From positions 416,685-480,684 of the forward strand of contig BDDD01000080.1 in NCBI GenBank assembly GCA_001972305.1: DNA of 64,000 nt. Reading direction: 5' to 3'. Shown here piece by piece: positions 35,556 to 46,186 of the stretch. Below the pieces are notes generated by a model that worked only from the letters and a program-made list of their open reading frames with translations, did not search any database and was not told where the DNA came from. The first letter of the stretch is position 1; each line of letters opens with the position of its first letter. This stretch comes from Cephalotus follicularis. Its lineage: Eukaryota > Streptophyta > Magnoliopsida > Oxalidales > Cephalotaceae. The position numbers were made by a program, and so were the translations under genes.

Positions 35556-36659
35556 TCAAGATGAATCGGGAGGAGGGTTTTGAGGGAATGCATTCTGGAA
35601 CATCTGAATGAGAGTGGCTTGACCCTCATAAATCTGGTCAACTCGTCCTCTGAGGTAATCAATGTCGGCTTGAGCTAAGTCTATCCTAGCCTGAAGAGAC
35701 TCCAGGGTAGGTCTGCTGTTGCTGGTTCCGACATTTGGTCGCATCTCAAACTGCTGACCATCATCATCCTCATCTTCCTCATCTTCTCCTCCAGCTCTCA
35801 CATTAGCTAGTTCCCTTGCTTGCTCTCTTCCCACAGCATGTAGCTTAACCCAGAACCCATCTTCAAAATGAATATTGCAATTCCTAAGCCCGGCCTTATT
35901 TATAAGTTGTTTATGAGATAGTTTGACACTAAGCTCATCATCGGGAATGTCTAGGTTTAGGGATGCAAAAATCCTACTCAAAAGCATAGGATAAGGGATG
36001 TGATTGGGTCTAGATAGCATGTGATTGATTATGAGGTGGGGAAGGTTCACTAGAGTCCCATTTTTGACTCAAGCTACGAATTTAAGGTCTCACTCCGAAG
36101 GAAGAGTGTGCGAGTCTTCTCTTGGTAGAAGTGTGTTTGTTACAAGTAAAGGAATAATACGAGTAGCTATAGGGAGGTGACTACTAGTCACGGACATAAT
36201 TGGATTAAAATCCGATCGTTCTAAACAAATCCCTAAAGCCTCCAATTTCTCTACATCATTGAAGTGTGTGATTCCGGAATTGGGAATTCCTAGGGTTTCG
36301 GCAATTAATTCAGGGGTTATAGAAATTGGATTACCTAGGACAAAAGAGTTTGCAACACAAGTAGTAGAACTATCTAAGTTGGCATAAAATAGTTAGACTA
36401 GCCTAGGGTATATAATGTGTGATGAGCATAAGTAATCAAACCACAACATACCCTCTAACCAAGTCTTAACAATTGCAATATTACTAATTAAAATATCACT
36501 TGCTAACCACTTCTCATTATGCAATTTAACAAAGTTAATCACAAAATTATACCTAATTTCTTTCTCTTTGGAAAGAAAAAGTTCGTTGTCGTAGTCAATT
36601 GCCGCTTGAGAAGCCCTTGGTTGCCTTGTAGCCATGTGCTTTTGTCTCTTTGGAGCCAT
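35556..36659 (-). pseudogene. Element E extra 3' ORF, broken
   Basis: Two open pieces (36393-36659 and 35556-36050) read in the same direction and share the domain of the intact frame in block C: AETLGIP-like and HLIINHML motifs, then a linker, an acidic patch (EDEEDEDDDG) and a C-terminal heptad region. Stops near 36393 and two more near 36070-36105 interrupt it. Identity with the block C protein is low by eye but domain order is the same. The start is the ATG at 36659, after a basic KRQKH stretch. Confidence 0.72.
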
Positions 36660-36775
36660 TAGAGTCGAATGCGGGTCGAAATTTGAGAGTTTTAGGGTTT
36701 ATGGCGTTTTTAGAATAGAGAGAATGAGAGAGAGCATAAGGGAATTCGGGTTTAAAACCCTGATTCCCGCACTTC

Positions 36776-36846
36776 CAGTCGACTGGGCCTTTATGGCCAG
36801 TCGGCTGGATATGAGGCAGTCGACTGGACAATGAGTCCAATCGACT
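36776..36846 (-). repeat. Palindromic motif cluster upstream of the element E extra ORF
   Basis: Four units (CCAGTCGACTGG, CCAGTCGGCTGG, GCAGTCGACTGG, CCAATCGACTG) lie 115-190 bp before the extra-ORF ATG. They are the same motif that fills this element's LTR. Confidence 0.7.
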
Positions 36847-37065
36847 GTTTTCTGAAGATTTTGGAAATGCAAAAAATTGCCTATCCAATTGGTTTGTAAA
36901 CCTTTAGTTAACTATTATGGACTAATAGCAACTTAGGTATGTGAGCTAATTAATGTCATTGAGTTATAAACTCAATGTTAAATGCATGATGAATTTTGAA
37001 AAACATTTTTCATATCAATTCAACCAACAATTAGCAAAGCATTACAATAGTGCATATATAGAAGT

Positions 37066-37929
37066 TCAAGAGGGATTTTGCATACCTAGCTCCCTTCGTA
37101 ATGTGCAGAACCTCTCATTGTCTAGCGGCTTTGTAAATATATCTGTAACTTGATTTAAAGTATCAATATATTCAAGAAATATATCACATTTTTCAACATG
37201 ATCTCTAAGAAAATGATGTCTAATCTCAATGTGCTTAGACTTAGAGTGTTGAACAGGATTTTTACTTAAATTAATAGCACTAGTGTTATCACATTTTATG
37301 CATACATTCTTAATGCTAATGCCAAAGTTGCAAAGTTGTTGTTTTAGCCACAATACTTGTGCACAACAACTTCCCGCCGCTACGTATTCGGCTTCGGTGG
37401 TTGAAAAAGATACACTATTTTGTTTCTTGGACAACCAAGACACTAAAGAATTGCCAAAGAATTAGCAAGTGCCACTAGTGCTCTTTCTATCAAGTTTGCA
37501 ACCACCATAATCGGCATCGGAAAATGCATGTAAGTTAAACAAAGAATCATTTGAATAAAACAATCCTAGTAGAGGGGTGTATGCAAGATATCTAAAGATT
37601 CGCTTAACCGCAATTAAGTGAGATTCTTTAGGTGATGATTGAAACCTAGCACATAGACATACACTAAATATTATATCCGGTCTACTAGCGGTAAGGTAAA
37701 GGAGAGATCCTATCATACTTCTATAAAGTTTTTGATCTGCCTCTTTACCACTCTCATCCTTGTCGAGTTTGGTCATTATGCTCATTGGAGTCTTGCAAGG
37801 CTTTGAGTGTTCCATTCCAAATCGTTTGAGTAAGTCCTTTGTGTATTTGGATTGGTTGATCAAAGTGCCTTCATTTCCTTGTTGGATTTGAAATCCAAGG
37901 AAATACTTGAGTTCTCCCATCATGCTCAT
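37066..37929 (-). pseudogene. Element E RT tail and RNase H
   Basis: The first piece (37462-37929) starts at MSMMGELKYFLGFQIQ, the segment just after the RT catalytic box. It continues to SDADYGGCKLDRKSTSGTC, where a stop falls. The second piece (37066-37443) has STTEAEYVAAGSCCAQ, CDNTSAINLSKNP and DIFTKPLDNERF. The RNase H active-site residues are readable. The catalytic RT palm with YVDD is absent. Confidence 0.83.
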
Positions 37930-39080
37930 CTCGAATTCACCTCAAAAATATTTTTGGGTTCAATATTAGAAATAAATGCTACATTATCACAATACTCCCT
38001 AAGAGCGGAACGAGTTCTTACCCCTTCGGTAGGATTACCGATTACCTCGTTGTCTTTGACATACTCTCGTTCCCTTCTAGCTACGGGCTCCTTGGTGACT
38101 TGAGTTGGTTGGAGTTCTTCCTCATGTACTCCATCCTCTTCAATTTTATCAACTTCACCATCATCTTTGTTGATATCCAAGCCTTCTATTTGCTCCAATA
38201 TACCTACATCATCAACAATATCTCCCTTTCTCGGAGCACTATTAGACTCTTCAAACAATACATGAATAGATTCTTCAATAATTAAAGTCCTTTTATTAAA
38301 AACTCTATAAGCCTTAGAATTTAAAGAGTAGCCTAGAAAAATTCCTTCATCACTCTTGGCATCAAATTTTCCAAGATTATCTTTCCCATTATTTAAAACG
38401 AAAACTTTGCAACCAAAAGGTCTCAAATGACTAACATTTGGTTTTCTATCATTAAAAAGTTCATATGGGGTTTTCTTTAAAATAGATCGAATCATGACTC
38501 TATTTATTATAAAACATGCGGTGTTCACGGCTTCGGCCCAAAGATATTTAGGCAAATTGTTTTCACACAACATGGTTCTCCCCATTTCTTCTAGGGTTCT
38601 ATTCCTCCTCTCAACAACACCATTTTGTTGAGGAGTTCTAGGAGCCGAGAAGTTATGGTGAATACCGAGTTCATCACAAAAAGTTTCAAAGCCAAGATTT
38701 TCAAATTCTTTACCGTGATCACTACGTATGCTAACAATAGATATACTCTTTTCATTTTGAATTCGTCTACCAAATTTAACAAAGGAATCTAAGGCATCAC
38801 TCTTTAAAGCTAAGAAAATAACCCAAGTAAATCTAGAATAGTCATCTACAATTACTAGGCCATATTGTTTACCACCAATGCTTAAGGTTCTAGTTGGTCC
38901 AAACAAATCAATGTGTAAGAGTTGTAAAATTCTAGAGGTAGAAACAACATTTTTGGCTTTAAAGGAGGTTCTTGTTTGTTTGCCTTGTGCACAAGCATCA
39001 CATAATTTATCATTTTCAAATTTCATTTTAGGCAAACCAATTACTAAATCTTTTCTAGAAAGTTTAGCAAGAACATCCAT
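37926..39080 (-). pseudogene. Element E integrase, 384 codons open
   Basis: It is open from CDACAQGKQTRTSFKAK (zinc-binding half) through HIDLFGPTRTLSIGG, VDDYSRFTWV, IRSDHGKEFENLGFE and SAPRTPQQNGVVERRNRT. These hold the three catalytic acidic residues of a DDE integrase. The C-terminal part has GIFLGYSLNSKAYRVFN. The frame ends soon after IEPKNIFE, exactly where RT should begin, because about 650 bp of RT were removed. The GAG-pre-integrase histidines lie upstream, past a stop near 39104. Confidence 0.85.
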
Positions 39081-39104
39081 GCTAGCATGACCTAACCTTC
39101 TATG

Positions 39105-39539
39105 TCAAAGCCATTTATCATTAGTATTAGCATTAAAGCACACATCTTTAGAAAACATTTCCTTTAAATAAACAACATACACATCGCCTTGCCTATGACC
39201 AACAAACTTTACAACATTGGTGCTAGAATCAATAATGTGACAAAGTGAGTACTCAAAATTAACTTTACATCCTTTATCACATAATTGATTAACACTAAGC
39301 AAATTATGCTTAAGGCCTACAACATATGAAACATTTTCAATCAAAGTATTGAATTTGTTACCTATTGAACTAATGCCAACAATTTTGGCCTTGTTGTTAT
39401 CTCCAAAGGTGACCTTTCCTCCATCAATTTCTTTAAGATCAATGAAGAGGCTTTTGTCACCGGTCATGTGCTTCGAGCACCCGCTATCCACGTACCACGG
39501 TTGTTCCTCGTTGTGGTTTGCTTGCAAGCACATTTCCAC
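39105..39539 (-). pseudogene. Element E protease
   Basis: The block PWYVDSGCSKHMTGDKSLF contains the aspartic-protease DSG triad of copia elements. It is followed by GLKHNLLSVNQLCDKGCKV, as in block C. It would process gag-pol. A stop separates it from integrase at 39104 and another from gag near 39540. Confidence 0.8.
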
Positions 39540-40669
39540 CTACAAAAACATCGAAATATTTTGACCTTGGTACCCATTGTTTATTGGGTCCATTATAGTT
39601 ACTCTTTTATTTAATTGTTCCCTTGGGAACCCACACTTGCCTAAATGTAATAGTATTGTGATTAAGAGATGGTCTAGTGTGTGAATGTGAGTGAGCGATC
39701 CTTTTAAAACATTTGTTAAATGCATGTCCTATCTTATGCAATATGTACAATGAGGTCTTGTTTTTATCTTCTTTAACTTAGCCTTAAACTCTAGAGGAGC
39801 ATAGCCTATACCGGTTTTGTCTAAGTACGATCTTTGACTAGCTAGCATTTCCTCTAATTTCTTGCTACCTAGTGTGAATTTGCTAAATGATATTTCTAAG
39901 TTCACATTCTTTTCGTTTAGTGATTCTACTTCCTTTTCTAAAGCAATGTCATTAGATGGAGTAGGTTTAACTATATTATCAACCTTCTTAGCAAGTTCAT
40001 ATTCTAAAATACCAATATCATTTTTCAAATGTTCATTCTCAATAACTAGTAAATCCTTTTCTTTTTCAATACTAGTCAAGTTTTTCTTAAGTGAAGAACA
40101 TTGAGAACATTTCTTTTTAAACTCAACAAGCAATTCATCAAAAGCAAATTGCAATTCACCGAAAGTGTAAGAATCATCTACCTCATTTTCGCTATCCTCA
40201 TCGTCACTTAATGCCATGAAGCAAAGGTTTGCCACTTGCTCGGTGACTTCATCATCGGATGATTCGTCATCACTTTCTTCTTAAATAGTTTATTCTTCTT
40301 TAATTGTGGACAATCCACCTTGATATGTCCCAGTTTATTGCATTCAAAGCATGTGGGAGGATCCATTTTGCTTCCCTCTCCTTTGTTGAAGTTTTTCTTT
40401 TGAAACCTTCTCGCTTTATTCATCTTTGCGAATTTGGTGAATCGTTTCGCAAAGAGAACGTAGTCCTCTTCTTCTAGCTCCTCATCACTCGAAATTTCTT
40501 CTTTATGAGTGATTTTGAGAGCTATGTCCCTCCTTCTTTCCTCTTGCGGCTTTGTCTCCACAAGGTTGGCGGATTTCTTGTTCAATTTTACCTCATGAGT
40601 CATGAGGGAGCCAAGAAGTTCTTCAATCTCCATGGTCTTTAGATCCTTTGACTCTTCAATTGCCGTCAC
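39540..40669 (-). pseudogene. Element E gag, N-terminus deleted
   Basis: The sequence starts abruptly in mid-gag (TAIEESKDLKTMEIEELLGSL), directly joined to LTR sequence at about 40679. A first zinc knuckle, CFECNKLGHIKVDC, is intact. After a frame change near 40235 the frame continues with an acidic patch and a long coiled coil to RSYLDKTGIGYAP. A second knuckle begins (CTYC) and is then broken. The capsid-like N-terminal region is missing, so no functional gag can be made. Confidence 0.78.
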
Positions 40670-40678
40670 CTTGGGTTA

Positions 40679-41053
40679 TACTGCCTGAATTGTGCACCCT
40701 TGGCAGTCGACTGGCCCTCCTTGGCAGTCGGTTGTCTTGGCCTGGCAGTCGACTGCTCCCCTGTGGCAGTCGGCTGGATCAAGTGTTCCTGCAGTTCCTG
40801 GAGTTGCTTGAAGAACCATTCGGCTACTCAACCCCTGGCAGTCGACTACTCAACCTTGGTAGTCGACTGGATTGCTTGGCAGTCGGCTGGATTGCCATGT
40901 ACCTGCAGAAATAGCCTTTTGCACACTTTGGACACAAGATCAAGTGAGTATATGAAGTGATAGCTCATAGAATTATGCATACAAGTAATATGTGTTTGTT
41001 AATCATCAAAATAACATATGTTAATGCAATTAACGGGGTGGTAAAGGCCAACA
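40679..41053 (-). repeat. Element E 5' LTR, truncated to 375 bp
   Basis: It matches 34482-34856 of the 3' LTR with few differences, including the CAGTCGACTGG array. It ends CCAACA before the target duplication CATTT. The R-U5 half, including the TATA box and poly-G run, is absent. Confidence 0.85.
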
Positions 41054-41058
41054 CATTT

Positions 41059-41531
41059 TCATATTCAGCATACAATTTCTCATAAGCATTTTACAATTCA
41101 TCAAAAGAAAATTGTACCTCATCTTCTTCTTCACTATCGTTTTCAGATACTTCAAGTGCCATGAGACATGACGTTACTCCTTCAACGTTCTTTTCTTCAT
41201 GAAAATCTTCCAGCATATCCCATATCTCCTTTGCCGATTCACAAGAAGAAATACGATCAAATTCATTAGAACTTAAAGCATAAAAAATAATATGTTTGGC
41301 CTTAGCATTTAGTTTTAACATTTCTTTTTCCTTTTCATTGTATTTAATTCTTGGTTTAGATATATATTCTTTAGGCAATTCTGGACCAAAAACAATCATA
41401 TCCCAGAGTTCATAATCAAGGGATTGGATAAATGTGGACATCTTAATTTTCCAATGACTATAATCATTTCCATCAAAAAATGGTGGCATGCTAATAGACT
41501 TATTATCATTAAAACATGAAATGGTTGCCAT
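41059..41531 (-). pseudogene. Element D gag, N-terminal part
   Basis: The ATG at 41531 follows the PBS by about 40 bases, as in block C. The product begins with PPFFDGNDYSHWKIKM, then SLDYELWDMIV and FDRISSCESAKEIWDMLE. From there it jumps to VTSCLMALEVSEN, an acidic region that normally lies some 200 residues later, so an internal deletion removed the core of gag. Element E is inserted just after this piece. Confidence 0.8.
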
Positions 41532-41569
41532 GAATCAATTTATCTCAATTAAGATTACTGATAAAAACC

Positions 41570-41584
41570 CGCTCTGATACCAAT
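41570..41584 (-). promoter_or_regulatory. Element D primer-binding site
   Basis: On the minus strand, ATTGGTATCAGAGCG lies directly next to the 5' LTR and matches the initiator methionine tRNA 3' end. Confidence 0.82.
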
Positions 41585-42637
41585 TGAAATGTCCTTAAAT
41601 GGCAACTTTTAATAAGTAAATTTGTTTGCGGAATTAACAAGTTTAAGACTATGAAACTAAACAAGTACACAAGAACAAATAATACAATTGTAAGTAAAGA
41701 GATAAGGGATAGAGAGTATGCAAACGATTTATAGTGGTTCGGCAAAATCCGTGCTTAGGTCCACTTTCTCAAGAACCCCTTGAGTTTCCACTAGAATCCA
41801 CTAGCAACCTTTGATTTCGGCTTGCGGGTGCAAATCAAAGAAAAACCACATTTACACGTGATCGACCCCCTTTGATAATCCTCCTAAGGGTTCACTTCCC
41901 TTGATTATCTCACGAAGGTTTCACTCCTCTCTTTTACAATGAAAGATTTAAAGGATCGTGTTTACAAGTAACCTCTTAAAGGTTGGATATGAAAATGATA
42001 GCTAGTTACAAGCTTTGGATATGAAAAACTAAAAAAAAAGCCTGATGTCCTTTTCTTTGTAGATGTGCAAATTGAGCTTTTGAGTGTAGATGTTCAAAGT
42101 CTTTTCAAAAAGTCATTTTAATCTTGTTTCTTGGCCTCTATATATAGCTTTCTTCAGTTTATGGCCGTTGTAGAAGTAATATAGCCGTTGGAGAAGTCTT
42201 GAAAGTTGTTGCATAAAAAATCGGCTCTTTAAAACGAATTCTGACATTGTTCCAGCCGTCCAAAGCGTCAACGGTGTTGCCTAAAGCGTCGGCGCTTAGG
42301 TTACCGTTATGAGTTGATTTTGAATTTTCTCGCTTTGTCTATCGGCGCTTTGATCTCGGTGTCGACTCTTTGGCATAAAGCGCTAACGCTTTACTCCTAA
42401 GCGTCGCCGCTTTGAGTTCTTCAACTGATTTTGCACGTCACTGGTTTTAACCGCAGATATACGCTCTTTAGGCGTTGACGCCTTGGACTAAACCGCTGAC
42501 GCTTTGATTCCAACCATCGGCGCTTTGTCCTGTTTCTGCACTTCTTTATTTTGTTTATATTTTCTTGCACAGAAAGTAATAAAGTTAAATGCAAATTTGT
42601 AATCATTAAAACTTAGGATTGAGACTAAAAGTCAACA
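41585..42637 (-). repeat. Element D 5' LTR (1053 bp)
   Basis: It is the same length as 31374-32426 and collinear, with scattered differences. GTCGACGC-type palindromic units are at about 42255-42530. It is followed by the target duplication CTGTT. Confidence 0.87.
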
Positions 42638-43022
42638 CTGTTGACTCAACCATGAATAAGAGTATGTTATAACCTATGATACCGATAAGTTGCTGTTTGG
42701 TAGCGAAAGTTCATTGCGGAACTTCATGTAGTTTCATCTATCGTTCGTCCTATTGTGTAGAGTGATGACGATGGGGGGCCTTTGCACAGGCTATGAAACC
42801 CAGGTCTCATTACCGTTCTAAACATAAAGGAACTGTATCATTATTTTATATGATTCGTGAGATCATATATAGAGGAATCATTATCCTAGAGAGATTTGCA
42901 ACGATAGCAAATTTTGGCAGACCCACTGACCAATGCCTGAGCATTAGTAGTACTTGAGCGATAGCGAAACTGTGATGGGCTTAGGCTAAAGGTCTCCGTG
43001 GCATGAGAGCCAAGTGGGAGAT
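42638..43022 (+). pseudogene. Element A internal region 2, last fragment (RNase H end and PPT)
   Basis: It is collinear with 12374-12756 of internal region 1 and ends in AGTGGGAGAT directly before LTR 3. Confidence 0.75.
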
Positions 43023-45583
43023 TGTTGGAGTAGGGGTGTCCCTGCATGCCACGAGGTGGCTCTACATAAATATATATGTATATATGAGATGCACTCGTTA
43101 ACTAGAGATATCTTTTTAAGCCAAAGGAGGCTGCATGTGTGTATATTACACTCTCTATTTATACAATCTGAATTCATTTTCGTGTTTTATAGTGCATATT
43201 CAATCAACAATGGCAACCCGTTATATGTATATCCCAACCCATCTCAATGGATCAGTTGATCACCATGTCAACTGAATACACATATATTGCCCTGTCGTTT
43301 GAGGGGTTGGATCTCATGCCTGAGAGGTTATGAGAATGGGATCCTTACTCCCTTTTGACAGAACGTTCCAAGTCATAGGTTCACTTTCTTAGGGCAATTG
43401 TTGAACCATAAATACTTGTCGTATTATGTTTGCTCCCGGGTATAGTGGAGGATGGACCATCTCATTACCATTTGGATTTATCCTAAAGCATGATGCGGGG
43501 TTCTTGCTAGAGAGCATGAGACTAAACAGACCTACCATAGGAAACCTATTAGGAAAGTAATACCTATGTCAATAGGATTCTTATAGTCTCGGTAGTGTAT
43601 AGTCTATGGTGACTAGAAGACCATTCGTCGAGCTACGTTGTATCGTTAGACCTGAGCAGCTAGCATGCGTTGTGTTGTGACTGCTTGGCTTTGATTTTTG
43701 CCTTCCCCAGCACTAGCCACGTGCTGACAAAAGGGTTGTCTTTGGGCCTTGTGGGAGCTTCATTGAGATGTATGGGCGAGTTCGCAATAAGGGATCGTCA
43801 CACCCGTATGTTGGGTGATCGGCTCTATATTATTTATGTCCGTTGAGACTCATAAAACCCTGATCAAGTATAGGCAGACTGGAAACGGGGTTTCCGGGGA
43901 AGTTTGCCGAAAGTCTAAATGCGTACGTGAATTTATAATTATTGCGGCTTTACCTAGGGATGACATTATTCTGAACCCTAGGTCGCGGTCGAAGCCAAGT
44001 ATGACATAGGATACATAACACATTTGTCGATGACTGGATAAAGTATTGGTTTAACCGGATGTCGACTTATAGACGTAGTTTATTCTATGGATCCGGGGGG
44101 TGATGGGATTCACACCGGGGCTGTTTTAATAGTCGGGGACTATTCGGATTGTCGTACTAGAACTCTTGAGATGTTCTGAAAAATTTATAGTCGTACCAGA
44201 TTTAAACCGGGCTTTCGGGTCCCACATGATTATTGGAAAAGCGATGCATGCTACACACATTCTAACTTGGTGGGAAATCTAGTTTTAACTAGTATATATT
44301 AATTTGGTATTAGTGGTTTATTTATTAATTTATATTTACCACCGTATTGTCAAATTGATATATTAAGATAAACCACAGTAGGAGCATGTTTAACATACGT
44401 TGTGCGGGGTGCACATAATTAATTCAAAGAGAGAGACATTCTTTATGTTATAATAAAAGAGAAAAGGGACACATGGAAAGTTTAGACTTAGCTTTTTTTG
44501 TCTTTGGCATTTTGGACACGCCAAAATGGCGCCTGGTACACGCTAACGGGTAAGAGAACGCACCAGGTACGTGCGCAGCACCTGGATGACGCTTCCTGCC
44601 TGAGAAGACGACGCCTTCGGCACCGGTGGCTGGGAAAGGAGCTGTGCTTCCATCCACGATACTCTCCTATCTCTTCTCTCCCCGTTTTCTCTTCTTCTCT
44701 CTCTGGTTTTGCCGTGGCGTTTTTCAAAGCCACCCACTGTCGCGGCTTCTCTTCCGCCGCCGGTGGTCTTGGTAGGTGGAGCCATGCTTGGCTCTGCCTA
44801 TTTTGGACCTAGACTAGGTGATACCGGTGTTGCTTGGCCGGGTTTCATGTGCACTGAGTTGACCCTAGAGACTTAGTGTGCTGTGCGGCTTGGTGTTCCG
44901 GTGCGAGTCATGGCGAGTTTAAGGTGTAGGTGTGAAGAGGTGAAGGAGTTAAAGCGTTTGGTGGCTTGGCAGCCGGTGATGGTAAACGGTGAGTCAACTC
45001 AGTGACTCGCCGCCGGCCGTTCTGGGCCTTCCAGGCCGAGTGTCGCCGAGTCTCAGCCACCACCATGTAGATCGGGTGTTAGCCGTGCACATACGTAGCA
45101 ACCGATCAATGATGCTTTGACCGAGACTCACTGAATCCGAACTTAGTGAGTCACCGCCACTGTTCGCTGTTTTCCGGGGCACTTCCCGGTGAGTCTCTGC
45201 CAGAAACGGGTATAGCAGATTTTTTTGACTCCGTTGATGTCTTGGTTGGTTTTTTCGTGGACTGTCCAGAAACCGGTAGTGGAGTCGGTAACCGGCAGTT
45301 GCTTCAGGAAGCGCGTAGCGACAAAGTGATGGAGCCGCCAACGTTGGTATGGTTCCTTATCCTGTACATTTATTGTTTATCGAATTGGTTTCGGTTAAGT
45401 GGATGTATGCTTGATTTTCGTTAGTTTGATTGAATATTAAACGAAGATCCTAGGCGTATAGATTATGGTAGTAAGATGTAAGTGTGAACCCTTACTTCAT
45501 GTCTTGGTATTTTTGAAAAATTAAAATTATACAAACTTGCATCCTAGACCCAAAATCGACCGAGACCCTCCTGGGTTCCAACA
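43023..45583 (+). repeat. Element A LTR 3 (3' LTR), 2561 bp
   Basis: It has the same termini as LTRs 1 and 2 and is followed by the target duplication GAACC at 45584-45588. It contains the same G/C-rich stretch, at about 44515-45330. Confidence 0.88.
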
Positions 45584-45588
45584 GAACC

Positions 45589-46104
45589 ATGAACAGAAAA
45601 GTCATCCATAAAAACCTCAAGTAAATCTTCCACTATATCAGAAAAAATGCTCATCATGCACCTTTGAAAAATAGCTGTTCCATTGCATAGCCCAAATGGC
45701 ATACGACGATATGCAAATTTTCCAAAAAGGCATGTAAATGTCGTCTTCTCTTGATCCTCTAGGGCAAATGGGATTTGATTGTAACCGAAGTACCCATCTA
45801 AGAAGCAATAATATTCATGGCCAGCCAGACGATCTAACATTTGATCTACGAAAGACAGAGGAAAATGATCCTTCCATGTAGCTACATTGAGTCTACGGTA
45901 GTCTATATAGATGCACCACTCTGTTTGGATACGAGTGGGAAAAAGATCATTTGTTGTTGATTGCACTATTATAACTCCAAATTTCTTAGGCACTACATGG
46001 ACTGGACTGACCCATTGACTGTCTGAAATGGGATAGATGATCCCATTATCCAACCATTTCAAAATATCTTTTTGGATAGCTTCCTTCATCACGGGATTGA
46101 TCAT
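45589..46104 (-). pseudogene. Athila reverse transcriptase, first part, open
   Basis: About 170 codons read through the RT palm: a VHVVPKK-type block, WCIYIDYRRLN, DHFPLSFVDQMLDRLAG, FLDGYFGYNQIP, TFTCLFGKFAYRRMPFGLCN and the catalytic box VFMDDFSVHG. Both box aspartates are present. The frame runs into element A at GAACC; its continuation is at 5282 and below. In the intact element this domain copies the RNA into DNA. The N-terminal RT part lies above 46104, separated by stops. Confidence 0.85.
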
Positions 46105-46186
46105 TCTTTGAGATTATCTAGAGGGTTTGGATCCCTCTATGATATTTATATGATGTTGCACAATAGAATGACCGATTCCCTTGATG

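Larger units (their letters stand above)
33568..41053 (-). mobile_element. Element E: Sirevirus with RT deletion, nested in element D
   Basis: CATTT flanks both sides (33563-33567 and 41054-41058), a perfect 5 bp target duplication inside element D gag. The 3' LTR is 33568-34856. The 5' LTR is reduced to 375 bp (40679-41053) because one deletion removed its 3' part, the PBS and the start of gag. On the minus strand: gag 39729-40669, protease/integrase 37926-39539, a short RT tail plus RNase H 37066-37929, and a broken extra ORF 35556-36659. PPT tracts lie at 34857-34870 and 35266-35279. Confidence 0.86.
31374..42637 (-). mobile_element. Element D: gag-only Sirevirus, split by element E
   Basis: Two LTRs of identical length (1053 bp; 31374-32426 and 41585-42637) are flanked by CTATT (31369-31373) and CTGTT (42638-42642). 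This is a 5 bp target duplication with one change, and the site matches the uninterrupted sequence at 12373-12390 of internal region 1. On the minus strand a PBS (41570-41582), a gag start (41091-41531) and a gag end (33027-33567) are present, but pol is absent. The element is therefore a deletion derivative that would need pol from a relative. It was later split by element E. Confidence 0.85.
5278..45588 (+). mobile_element. Element A: decayed Ty1-copia retrotransposon with three LTRs, host to later insertions
   Basis: Three LTRs of about 2.5 kb (5283-7814, 12757-15315, 43023-45583) each start TGTTGGAG and end GGTTCCAACA. They separate two internal regions. The outermost LTRs are flanked by the same 5 bp sequence, GAACC, at 5278-5282 and 45584-45588, so the whole array behaves as one insertion. 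Each internal region begins with an initiator-Met-type PBS (TGGTATCA) and ends with a purine-rich PPT before the next LTR. Coding remnants are copia-like: a protease DSG-type block, integrase, a YIDD box and RNase H. No long open frame survives. The second internal region contains the Sirevirus block C and the nested pair D/E. Confidence 0.85.
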
